A program made the position numbers and the translations under genes. From Clostridia bacterium (GTDB lineage: Bacteria; Bacillota; Clostridia; Oscillospirales; Acutalibacteraceae): a DNA stretch of 9,582 nucleotides. This document shows positions 1 to 7,274 of the stretch, one piece after another (positions within the stretch are counted from its first letter, which is position 1; every line of letters starts with the position of its first letter). Where the stretch lies: assembly GCA_900754145.1 (NCBI GenBank), contig CAAEBW010000286.1, forward strand, positions 1-9,582. The letters run 5' to 3'. Below the pieces are notes generated by a model. That model had not been told where the DNA came from. It saw nothing but the letters and a program-made list of their open reading frames with translations, and did no database searches.

Positions 1-803
1 CACTTACCGCTGTTTTGTCTGCGGGTGTTTTCGCCGGCTGCGGCAATTCATCTTCATCCTCTGATGAAAACGACAAGGTGACCATTAAGGTCGGCGCCAA
101 TATCACACCTCACTCGGAAATTCTGGAACAGGCAAAGCCCATACTTGCCAAAGAGGGAATCGACCTTGAAATCATACAAATTGAAGACTCCGTAACGCCG
201 AACACAGGTCTTGCAGAGGGCAGCTTAGACGCTAACTTCTTCCAGCACCAGCCGTATTTGGATGACTTCAATGCGGAAAACGGAACCGATCTCGTGTCTG
301 TCGGTGCTGTTCATTACGAACCGTTTGGCGTTTATGCAGGGAAAACCAAGAGCCTTGCCGATCTTCCTGACGGAGCAACCGTAGCGGTCCCCAACAACAC
401 CACAAACGAAGCAAGAGCTTTGCTTCTTCTCCAGCAGGAGGGTCTGCTCACATTGAAGGACGGCGTGGACATTAAAGCAACCATAAACGACATTGCTTCT
501 AACCCCAAGAATCTTCAGTTTAAAGAAATCGCCCCGGAGCAGCTTGTTAAGGCACTTCCCGATGTTGATATAGCTGTTATCAACGGTAACTACGCTATTG
601 AAGGCGGTTTGAAGGTTAAAGATGCGCTCGCGGTAGAGTCTGATCAGGGCGTTGCCGCAAAGACATACGAAAATATCCTTGTTGTACAGAAGAAGGACGA
701 GAACAACGAAGCAATCAAAAAGCTGATTGAGGTTCTTCAGAGTGATGAAATCCGCACATTTATTGAGAACACCTATGACGGCGCTGTTGTTCCGATTAAA
801 TAA
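1..803 (+). CDS. metQ: MetQ/NlpA-family ABC transporter substrate-binding lipoprotein (5' end outside window)
   Basis: This is the extracytoplasmic solute receptor of a methionine-type (MetNIQ) ABC importer, anchored to the outer face of the membrane by a lipidated cysteine. The frame is open from the left edge; the first residues read LTAVLSAGVFAGCGNSSSSS, the end of a lipoprotein signal peptide with lipobox FAG-C (Cys codon 39-41) and a Ser-rich linker. The true start therefore lies upstream, and the in-frame TTG at 15 is not a plausible start. Family hallmarks are KVGANITPHSEIL at the mature N terminus, ANFFQHQPYLDDF, VPNNTTNEARALLLL (the PND-x-TN-x-x-RAL ligand region of MetQ, with Asn for the usual Asp) and AVINGNYA near the C terminus. 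The stop is TAA at 801-803. The metN and metI partners are not in the window and are presumably upstream. The family is clear; methionine itself as substrate is not proven, since related NlpA proteins bind other amino acids and the downstream enzymes hint at another solute. Confidence 0.9.
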   Translation, partial: LTAVLSAGVFAGCGNSSSSSDENDKVTIKVGANITPHSEILEQAKPILAKEGIDLEIIQIEDSVTPNTGLAEGSLDANFFQHQPYLDDFNAENGTDLVSVGAVHYEPFGVYAGKTKSLADLPDGATVAVPNNTTNEARALLLLQQEGLLTLKDGVDIKATINDIASNPKNLQFKEIAPEQLVKALPDVDIAVINGNYAIEGGLKVKDALAVESDQGVAAKTYENILVVQKKDENNEAIKKLIEVLQSDEIRTFIENTYDGAVVPIK

Positions 804-851
804 AATAAAAATAGTTCATACAATACAAGCTATATAAAGGAGATTACAATC

Positions 852-1406
852 ATGGCAAGAGTAAAATTTATTACAGAAAACGAAGTACAGGGAAAAGCAA
901 AAGAGGCATACGACGATCTGAAAAGTCACGGCAAGCTCACTAATATGAAGCAAGCCCTTCTTCAGGACTATGCCACCTATGACGCGTTTATGGGCTGGTA
1001 CACCTCTTGGAACAGACTGGTTGAAATCATCGGCATAAGAGCAGCTACCATATATGCGCATTCCGTTTCCACAACAAACAGCTGCCAGCTTTGCTCTCTG
1101 TTCTTTATCAGCGATTTGAAAGCACTCGGAATTGAACCCAATGAATTTGTCGCAGACGAAAAGGAGCAGGATTTAATTGAGCTTGGCGAGCAAATTGTTA
1201 AAGATCCCACAAGCGTATCGGATGAGTTATTCGCCCGTCTGAAAAACACCTATACAGATGCGGAAATTGTGGTCATCGTCGGCTTTGGCGCTCAAATGAT
1301 TGCAACCAACAACTTCAATTCCGTGTTGAAGATTGATGTTGACGAAAGACTTCTGCCAATCAAGGACGAATTCAAACCCGCGACTTGGAGAGATAATATT
1401 CAGTAA
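852..1406 (+). CDS. Carboxymuconolactone decarboxylase/AhpD-like family protein
   Basis: A 184-residue, all-helical-looking cytoplasmic protein with no signal peptide. The segment HSVSTTNSCQLCSLFF (residues 70-85) carries the C-x-x-C pair (C78, C81) at the position of the redox-active cysteines of the carboxymuconolactone decarboxylase/alkylhydroperoxidase AhpD fold. In classical AhpD a His four residues after the second Cys completes the proton relay; here that position is Phe85, so ordinary AhpD peroxidase activity is doubtful. The start is ATG at 852, set by AAAGGAGA (836-843) eight bases upstream. It begins 48 nt after the lipoprotein gene with no terminator between, and its stop overlaps the ribosome binding site of the dehydrogenase gene, so the three are probably one operon. 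Such proteins act as peroxidases, decarboxylases or lyases; the specific reaction is not known to me. A role in processing the imported solute is inference from context. Confidence 0.75.
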   Translation: MARVKFITENEVQGKAKEAYDDLKSHGKLTNMKQALLQDYATYDAFMGWYTSWNRLVEIIGIRAATIYAHSVSTTNSCQLCSLFFISDLKALGIEPNEFVADEKEQDLIELGEQIVKDPTSVSDELFARLKNTYTDAEIVVIVGFGAQMIATNNFNSVLKIDVDERLLPIKDEFKPATWRDNIQ

Positions 1407-1411
1407 GGAGG
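1404..1411 (+). promoter_or_regulatory. Ribosome binding site overlapping the upstream stop codon
   Basis: TAAGGAGG combines the TAA stop of the AhpD-like gene with a strong Shine-Dalgarno sequence ten bases before the ATG at 1422. This supports translational coupling of the two genes and fixes the dehydrogenase start. Confidence 0.8.
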
Positions 1412-1421
1412 CAGCGGCACA

Positions 1422-2588
1422 ATGGTGAATTTTCAATATTACAATCCGGCAAAAATCGTCTTCGGACAAGGTGCGGAAAAAGAATTGTCCCGTTTGTTGA
1501 AGGAAGAAAAAGCTACTTCCCTTCTTATGGTATACAGTGGTGAATTTATCAAGGAGCTCGGTATTTACAGCGCCGTCCGGAATGCTTGCCGCGAGCTTGG
1601 TATTGATTTTCACGAAAACGGAAATGTTGTGCCAAACCCATCCATTGACCTTGTGCGAGAGCTGTCGTCGCTCGGCAAAAAAGAAAACATAGATTTTATT
1701 CTTGCTGTCGGCGGCGGCAGTTCTATCGATACGGCAAAGGCCGCGGCGCTCGCAATTCCGTATGACGGAGATGCGTGGGACTTCTTCGGAGGCAATGCGG
1801 TACCGTCAAAGGTACTGCCCGTCGGAGTTATATCCACGCTTCCCGCCAGCGGCTCGGAAACATCAAACTGCGCGATACTTTCCAACGGTGAATGGAAGCT
1901 CGGATATGAGGATGACCGTATTATCCCCAAATTTGCCATTATGAACCCGGAGCACACATTAAAGCTCCCTGAATTTCAGACGGCTTGCGGTGTTGCAGAT
2001 ATTTTATCCCATCTGCTGGAGCGGTATTTTTCCGATGTTGATCACACCGATGTTACCGATTATCTGATTGAAGGTGCGGTTAAGGCATTACTCGTCAACG
2101 GAGAGCGTCTTGTGAAGCATCCGGATGATCTGAATGCGCGTGCAGAAGTACAATGGCTTGCATCCATTGCACACAATAATCTGTTGGATACCGGCAGAAT
2201 TGCTGATTGGGGTTCCCATCGTATTGAACATGAATTGAGCGCTCAATACGGGATAACCCACGGCGAGGGAATGGCTGTGGTTTTAGTCGCATGGACAAAG
2301 TTTGCCGCAGAAGAAAAACCGTGGAAGCCGGCACAGCTCGCGACTCGTGTTTTCGGAATAGATCCGTATAACTATTCTGAAAAAGAGCGGGCATTAAAGC
2401 TATCTGCGGAGCTTGACAAATTCTTTCGATTGTTGAAGCTGCGCACGACCCTTGCCGAGCTTGGAATCAACGATCAGGACTTTAGTACAATGGCTGACCG
2501 TGCCACCGGAAACGGAACAAAGACGGTAGGACATTACATTCCTCTGGACAAAGCGAAATTTATTTCAGTCTTGAATTTAGCACTTTAG
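1422..2588 (+). CDS. Iron-containing alcohol dehydrogenase (BdhA/YqhD/YugJ type)
   Basis: A 388-residue group III (iron-dependent) alcohol dehydrogenase, a soluble enzyme interconverting an aldehyde and an alcohol with NAD(P)H. The N-terminal dinucleotide domain has YNPAKIVFGQGAEKEL (7-22) and GGGSSIDTAKAAAL (97-110), the nucleotide-binding GGGS loop of the family, followed by LPASGSETSNCAIL. The C-terminal helical domain carries the metal ligands: D193 and H197 in GVADILSHLLE, then H266 and H280 in HRIEHELSAQYGITHGEG. The 14-residue spacing of the last two matches FucO/YqhD, and the conserved second His is H270. Length is normal and all key residues are present, so it should be active. The ADWGSHRIEHEL block is most like butanol dehydrogenase/YqhD-type enzymes, usually NADPH-linked with broad aldehyde specificity, but the substrate cannot be read from the sequence. 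It is the last gene of the lipoprotein operon. No separate terminator follows; the hairpin in the gltB leader may serve. Confidence 0.9.
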   Translation: MVNFQYYNPAKIVFGQGAEKELSRLLKEEKATSLLMVYSGEFIKELGIYSAVRNACRELGIDFHENGNVVPNPSIDLVRELSSLGKKENIDFILAVGGGSSIDTAKAAALAIPYDGDAWDFFGGNAVPSKVLPVGVISTLPASGSETSNCAILSNGEWKLGYEDDRIIPKFAIMNPEHTLKLPEFQTACGVADILSHLLERYFSDVDHTDVTDYLIEGAVKALLVNGERLVKHPDDLNARAEVQWLASIAHNNLLDTGRIADWGSHRIEHELSAQYGITHGEGMAVVLVAWTKFAAEEKPWKPAQLATRVFGIDPYNYSEKERALKLSAELDKFFRLLKLRTTLAELGINDQDFSTMADRATGNGTKTVGHYIPLDKAKFISVLNLAL

Positions 2589-2624
2589 AGATTTATAAAT
2601 GTTACAAAAGAATTTAATAAATAA

Positions 2625-2653
2625 TTGACAAACGGTTTGGTTTGTGGTATACT
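2625..2653 (+). promoter_or_regulatory. Sigma-A-type promoter of gltBD
   Basis: TTGACA (2625-2630, perfect -35) and TATACT (2648-2653) are separated by 17 bp, and TGG directly before the -10 gives an extended -10 (TG at 2645-2646). Transcription should start near 2660-2661, leaving a leader of about 85 nt. The spacer contains the inverted repeat CAAACGGTTTG (2629-2639) followed by a second GTTTG (2640-2644), a possible operator. Confidence 0.85.
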
Positions 2654-2665
2654 GCTAAAAGTATA

Positions 2666-2703
2666 AATGAGCAACGGCGTTCATTGATAAGGGGTTTCTT
2701 ATC
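2666..2703 (+). promoter_or_regulatory. Candidate antiterminator: tandem hexaloop hairpins in the gltB leader
   Basis: Two adjacent hairpins can form. P1 pairs AATGAGC (2666-2672) with GTTCATT (2679-2685), seven pairs including one G-U, around the hexaloop AACGGC. P2 pairs GATAAG (2686-2691) with CTTATC (2698-2703) around the hexaloop GGGTTT. P1 uses bases 2679-2683, which are also needed for the lower stem of the terminator, so P1 and the full terminator exclude each other. Tandem hexaloop hairpins with A at loop position 1 and G at position 4 are the RNA target of ANTAR-domain antiterminators. P1 fits that rule; the P2 loop does not. The ANTAR assignment is therefore tentative, while the competing folds are directly visible. 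Confidence 0.5.
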
Positions 2704-2718
2704 TTTGAACGCTTTTTT
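2677..2718 (+). terminator. Intrinsic terminator inside the gltB leader (attenuator)
   Basis: GCGTTCA (2677-2683) pairs with TGAACGC (2706-2712). Beyond a symmetric TT/TT internal loop, GATAAG pairs with CTTATC around a six-base loop. Six T residues (2713-2718), then ATTTT, follow immediately. It begins only about 17 nt downstream of the expected transcription start and ends 26 nt before the gltB ATG, so transcripts from the gltBD promoter must read through it. It may also end transcripts coming from the alcohol dehydrogenase operon, which has no other visible terminator. Confidence 0.82.
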
Positions 2719-2744
2719 ATTTTGTGAAAACGGGGGAATTTTAA

Positions 2745-5700
2745 ATGACGGATAAAGGACTTTACCGACAGCAATTTGAGCATGACGCCTGCGGTATCGG
2801 CGCGGTGGTTAATGTGGACGGAATAAAGAGCCACAGGGTTGTCGATAACGCGCTTTCCATTGTTGAAAAGCTTGAACACAGGGCGGGAAAGGACGCTTCG
2901 GGAGAGACGGGTGACGGCGTTGGTATACTCGTTCAGATTTCGCATAAATTCTTTTCTTCTGCCGCTAATAAGCTTGGTATTAACATAGGCGGCGAGCGGG
3001 AATACGGCGTTGGTATGTTCTTCTTCCCGCAGGACACCTTAAAGCGCAATCAGGCAAAGAAAATGCTTGAGGTTATAGCGGCAAAAGAAGGGGTCGAGTT
3101 CTTAGGCTGGCGCGAGGTGCCGATTGACAGCACAACCTTGGGCAAAAAGGCGCTCGACTGTATGCCCCACATTATGCAATGCTTCTTAAAAAAGCCCGCC
3201 GACATTAAAAAAGGGCTTGATTTTGACCGCAAGCTTTATATAATCCGCCGCGTGTTCGAGCAGAGCAATGATAATACATATGTTGTGTCCCTTTCTTCGC
3301 GCACGATTGTATATAAGGGAATGTTCCTTGTCGGTCAGTTGAGACGGTTTTACCTCGATTTACTGGACGAAAGCTTTGAAAGCGCGATAGCCCTTGTTCA
3401 CTCACGCTTTTCTACCAACACAACTCCGAGCTGGGAGCGCGCCCACCCGAACCGCTTTATACTCCATAACGGCGAGATTAATACCATCCGCGGCAATGTG
3501 GACAGAATGCTTGCCCGCGAGGAGACTATGGAAAGCACCGTTATGAAGGACGATATGGATAAGGTACTGCCTGTCGTCAACGCCTCGGGCTCGGACTCGG
3601 CTATGCTTGACAACACCCTCGAATTCCTTGTGATGAACGGTATGGAGCTGCCGCTCGCGGTAATGGTTACGATACCCGAGCCTTGGCGAAACAGCAAGAC
3701 CATAACCAGAGCTAAAAGAGATTTTTACCACTATTATTCCACTATGATGGAGCCGTGGGACGGTCCCGCCGCTATACTTTTCTCGGACGGCGATACTGTC
3801 GGCGCGGTGCTTGACCGAAACGGTCTTCGCCCGTCAAGATACTATATAACCGATGATAATATGCTTATTCTGTCGTCAGAGGTGGGCGTTCTCGACATAC
3901 CCGCAGAGCATATCGTAAAGAAAAGCCGTTTAGAGCCCGGCAAAATGCTGCTTGTTGACACCGCAAATAAGCGCATTATATCGGACGAGGAATGTAAAAA
4001 ATATTATGCCACAAGAAAGCCCTACGGCGAGTGGCTTGACCAGAATCTCGTAAGGCTTGACGAGCTTAAAATGCCCAACTGCCGCATTGAGCGGTACGAC
4101 CAGCAGACGAGAGACAGGCTGTATAAGGCTTTCGGATATACCTATGAGGACATCAAGGACGCTATAATTCCTATGGCGAAAAACGGCGCGGAGGCAACCG
4201 CCGCTATGGGCACGGATATTCCGCTTGCAATGCTTTCAGAAAAGCATCAGCCCCTATTTAACTATTTCAAACAGCTTTTCGCTCAGGTTACAAACCCGCC
4301 TATCGACGCTATCCGCGAGGAGGTTGTGACCGATACGAGCGTATATGTCGGCTCGGACGGAAATTTACTTGAGGAAAAAGCGTCCAACTGCGTTGTGCTC
4401 GAAATTCCCAATCCGATTATTACCTCGGCGGAGCTTGTAAAGATTAAGGCGATAGATCGCCCGGGCTTTAAGGTTGAGACCGTTTCTCTGCTTTACTATA
4501 AAAACACTCCGCTTGAAAGGGCGCTTGACCACCTGTTTGTGGAGTGCGACCGTGCCTATAAAAACGGAGCGAATATTCTTATACTTTCCGACCGCGGAGT
4601 GGACGAAAACCACGTTGCTATTCCGTCATTGCTTGCGGTTTCGGCGATTGAACAGCACCTTATCCGCACCAAAAAGCGCACCGCGCTGTCGGTAATTCTT
4701 GAAAGCGCAGAGCCCCGAGATGTTCACCAGTTTGCAACCCTCTTAGGCTACGGCGCGAGGGCGGTAAACCCCTACCTCGCCGAGGAGTGTATCACAGAGC
4801 TTATCGATTTAAAACTGCTTGATAAGGATTATCACACCGCTATCCGCGATTATAATAGCGCGATACTTCACGGAATTGTTAAAATCGCTTCTAAAATGGG
4901 TATTTCCACAATTCAGTCCTACCAGTCCTCCCAGATTTTTGAGGCTATCGGCATAAAGAAGGAGGTTATCGACCGCTACTTTACAAACACCGTAAGCCGC
5001 GTGGGCGGTATAGGGCTTGAGGAGATAAACGAGGGGGTTGAATACCGCCACAGCCACGCCTTTGACCCGCTGGGGTTAGGCGTTGACACCACCCTTGACA
5101 GCGTCGGCGAGCATAAGCTTAGAACAGGCGGCGACAAGGAAGACCATATGTACAGCCCCGAAACCGTTATAGCCCTTCGAGAGGCGACACAGTTAGGCTC
5201 CTACGAGCGGTTTAAGGAGTACACCGCTATGGTGGATAACGAAAGGCGTCCCCACACTCTGCGCGGTCTTCTTGATTTCAACACCGAAAATGTAACCCCC
5301 GTACCGATAGACGAGGTTGAGGGCGTAAGCGAGATTGTAAAACGCTTTAAGACGGGCGCTATGTCCTACGGCTCGATTTCGCAGGAGGCGCACGAGTGTA
5401 TGGCGATTGCTATGAACCGCCTTGGCGGCAAATCGAACTCGGGTGAGGGCGGCGAAAAGCCGGAGAGACTCGGTACAGAGCGCAACAGCGCGATTAAGCA
5501 GGTCGCCTCGGGCAGATTCGGCGTAACAAGCGAATACTTAGTCTCCGCAAAGGAAATTCAGATTAAAATGGCGCAGGGCGCAAAGCCGGGCGAGGGCGGA
5601 CATCTGCCGGGTAAAAAGGTTTACCCCTGGATTGCTAAAACCCGTTATTCCACCCCCGGCGTTTCGCTGATTTCACCGCCGCCCCACCACGATATTTACT

Positions 5701-7262
5701 CTATCGAGGACTTAGCACAGCTTATTTTCGACCTTAAAAACGCCAACCGCGACGCGAGAATTTCGGTAAAGCTCGTGTCGGAAGCGGGAGTAGGTACCAT
5801 AGCCGCGGGCGTTGCAAAGGCGGGCGCTCAGGTAGTCCTTATTTCCGGTTATGACGGCGGCACGGGTGCCGCTCCCCAAAGCTCCATTCACAACGCGGGT
5901 CTTCCGTGGGAATTAGGTCTTGCCGAGGCGCACCAGACCCTTATAAGCAACGGTCTTCGTTCAAGGGTTATTCTTGAAACCGACGGCAAGCTGATGAGCG
6001 GCAGAGACGTAGCTATTGCGGCAATACTCGGCGCGGAGGAGTTTGGCTTTGCCACCGCTCCGCTTATCACAATGGGCTGTATTATGATGCGCGTCTGCAA
6101 TCTCGATACCTGCCCCTGCGGTATTGCCACCCAAAACCCCGAGCTTAGAAAGCGTTTCTGCGGCAAACCCGAATATGTTATGAACTTTATGAACTATATC
6201 GCCGAGGAGTTGCGCGAGATTATGGCTTCTTTGGGGGTCAGAACGGTTGAGGAATTAGTCGGCAGAACCGATTTAATCAAGGTGCGCGAAAAGACCGTTA
6301 CAAAGCGCGCCGCGATGGCGGATCTTTCTCAGATTCTCTATAATGTCCCCGCACCCGAAGACGAAAAGCATTTCAGAAAAGAGAATGTATATAATTTTGA
6401 GCTTGAAAAGACGTTGGACGAGAGCGTTATTATCCCCGCATTTAAAACTGCTCTCAAAACAGGTAAGCCTAAGACCATAAAGGTTGAGGTTTCGAGCACA
6501 AACCGTACTGTCGGCACGATTTTCGGTTCGGAAATTACCAAGAAATACAAAAACACCTTGCCCGAAGATACCTATACAATAGAGTGTCACGGCGGCGGCG
6601 GTCAGTCCTTCGGCGCGTTTATCCCTAAAGGGCTTACAATCAGCCTTACGGGCGACAGCAACGACTATTTCGGCAAGGGACTCTCGGGCGGAAAGCTTAT
6701 TGTAAAGCCCCAAGAAAACGCCGCTTACAAGGCGGAGGAAAACATAATCATCGGTAATGTAGCTCTCTACGGAGCAACCTCGGGCGAGGCTTATATTAAC
6801 GGTATTGCGGGCGAGCGCTTCTGCGTGCGTAATTCGGGCGCGTACGCCGTCTGCGAGGGTACGGGCGACCACGGCTGTGAATATATGACGGGCGGCAGAG
6901 CCGTAATCTTAGGTCCTACGGGCAAGAACTTTGCCGCGGGTATGAGCGGCGGTATAGCCTATGTGCTCGACGAGAATTACGATTTCTATTTGCGCCTTAA
7001 CAAAGCGCTTGTAACTATGACGGGCGTTGAGGAAAAGCACGATATTGAAGAGCTTCGCACAATGATTGAAAAGCACGTCGCGGCGACAGGCTCTCCCAAG
7101 GGCAAGCGTATACTTCACGATTTTGCGAATTACCTGCCCTACTTTAAAAAGATAGTGCCTAATGATTACAGCCGAATGCTCGGCGAGATAAGCCGATTCG
7201 AGGAAAAGGGACTTTCCCGCGACGAGGCGGAGCTTGAAGCCTTTTACTCGGTGCAGAATTAA
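2745..7262 (+). CDS. gltB: Glutamate synthase (NADPH), large (alpha) subunit
   Basis: GltB makes glutamate from 2-oxoglutarate and glutamine-derived ammonia in the cytoplasm, as the catalytic subunit of GOGAT. At 1505 residues it is full length. The N terminus MTDKGLYRQQFEHDACGIG implies removal of a 15-residue propeptide to expose the nucleophile Cys16 of the class II glutaminase domain (about 16-435), which also has HSRFSTN (219-225), HPNRFILHNGEINT and SGSDSAMLDN. A central domain (about 490-690) begins near PLAMLSEKHQPLFNYFKQLF. The FMN-binding synthase domain (about 830-1200) shows GGEKPERLG and YDGGTGAAPQSS (near 1035-1044). The 3Fe-4S cluster cysteines are C1112, C1118 and C1123 in CIMMRVCNLDTCPCG. 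The C-terminal GXGXG beta-helix starts near GGGGQSFGAF (about 1283). GGGGGA at 2732-2737, eight bases from the ATG, is the ribosome binding site. It is the first gene of gltBD, with expression probably set by the leader attenuator. No frameshift or missing key residue was seen. Confidence 0.98.
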   Translation: MTDKGLYRQQFEHDACGIGAVVNVDGIKSHRVVDNALSIVEKLEHRAGKDASGETGDGVGILVQISHKFFSSAANKLGINIGGEREYGVGMFFFPQDTLKRNQAKKMLEVIAAKEGVEFLGWREVPIDSTTLGKKALDCMPHIMQCFLKKPADIKKGLDFDRKLYIIRRVFEQSNDNTYVVSLSSRTIVYKGMFLVGQLRRFYLDLLDESFESAIALVHSRFSTNTTPSWERAHPNRFILHNGEINTIRGNVDRMLAREETMESTVMKDDMDKVLPVVNASGSDSAMLDNTLEFLVMNGMELPLAVMVTIPEPWRNSKTITRAKRDFYHYYSTMMEPWDGPAAILFSDGDTVGAVLDRNGLRPSRYYITDDNMLILSSEVGVLDIPAEHIVKKSRLEPGKMLLVDTANKRIISDEECKKYYATRKPYGEWLDQNLVRLDELKMPNCRIERYDQQTRDRLYKAFGYTYEDIKDAIIPMAKNGAEATAAMGTDIPLAMLSEKHQPLFNYFKQLFAQVTNPPIDAIREEVVTDTSVYVGSDGNLLEEKASNCVVLEIPNPIITSAELVKIKAIDRPGFKVETVSLLYYKNTPLERALDHLFVECDRAYKNGANILILSDRGVDENHVAIPSLLAVSAIEQHLIRTKKRTALSVILESAEPRDVHQFATLLGYGARAVNPYLAEECITELIDLKLLDKDYHTAIRDYNSAILHGIVKIASKMGISTIQSYQSSQIFEAIGIKKEVIDRYFTNTVSRVGGIGLEEINEGVEYRHSHAFDPLGLGVDTTLDSVGEHKLRTGGDKEDHMYSPETVIALREATQLGSYERFKEYTAMVDNERRPHTLRGLLDFNTENVTPVPIDEVEGVSEIVKRFKTGAMSYGSISQEAHECMAIAMNRLGGKSNSGEGGEKPERLGTERNSAIKQVASGRFGVTSEYLVSAKEIQIKMAQGAKPGEGGHLPGKKVYPWIAKTRYSTPGVSLISPPPHHDIYSIEDLAQLIFDLKNANRDARISVKLVSEAGVGTIAAGVAKAGAQVVLISGYDGGTGAAPQSSIHNAGLPWELGLAEAHQTLISNGLRSRVILETDGKLMSGRDVAIAAILGAEEFGFATAPLITMGCIMMRVCNLDTCPCGIATQNPELRKRFCGKPEYVMNFMNYIAEELREIMASLGVRTVEELVGRTDLIKVREKTVTKRAAMADLSQILYNVPAPEDEKHFRKENVYNFELEKTLDESVIIPAFKTALKTGKPKTIKVEVSSTNRTVGTIFGSEITKKYKNTLPEDTYTIECHGGGGQSFGAFIPKGLTISLTGDSNDYFGKGLSGGKLIVKPQENAAYKAEENIIIGNVALYGATSGEAYINGIAGERFCVRNSGAYAVCEGTGDHGCEYMTGGRAVILGPTGKNFAAGMSGGIAYVLDENYDFYLRLNKALVTMTGVEEKHDIEELRTMIEKHVAATGSPKGKRILHDFANYLPYFKKIVPNDYSRMLGEISRFEEKGLSRDEAELEAFYSVQN

Positions 7263-7269
7263 GGGGGGA
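7263..7269 (+). promoter_or_regulatory. Ribosome binding site of gltD
   Basis: GGGGGGA directly follows the gltB TAA and lies five bases before the gltD ATG at 7275. The whole gap between the genes is 12 nt, so translation is likely coupled, as suits subunits of one complex. Confidence 0.75.
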
Positions 7270-7274
7270 TAACA

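Noticed and set aside
15..17. TTG as start of the MetQ-like protein
   Set aside because: The upstream in-frame residues continue a lipoprotein signal peptide, so the frame is simply cut by the window edge.
816..1613. Several - strand open frames opposite the AhpD-like gene and the dehydrogenase start
   Set aside because: They are antisense to clear coding genes, overlap one another, and contain no recognisable motif.
2655..2744. T-box, glutamine or other known metabolite riboswitch in the gltB leader
   Set aside because: The leader before the terminator is only about 17 nt long, too short for an aptamer, and has no T-box sequence.
6273..6872. A 199-codon open frame on the - strand inside gltB
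   Set aside because: It lies wholly within the well-supported gltB frame, shows no recognisable domain, and its protein has the composition expected of an antisense shadow.
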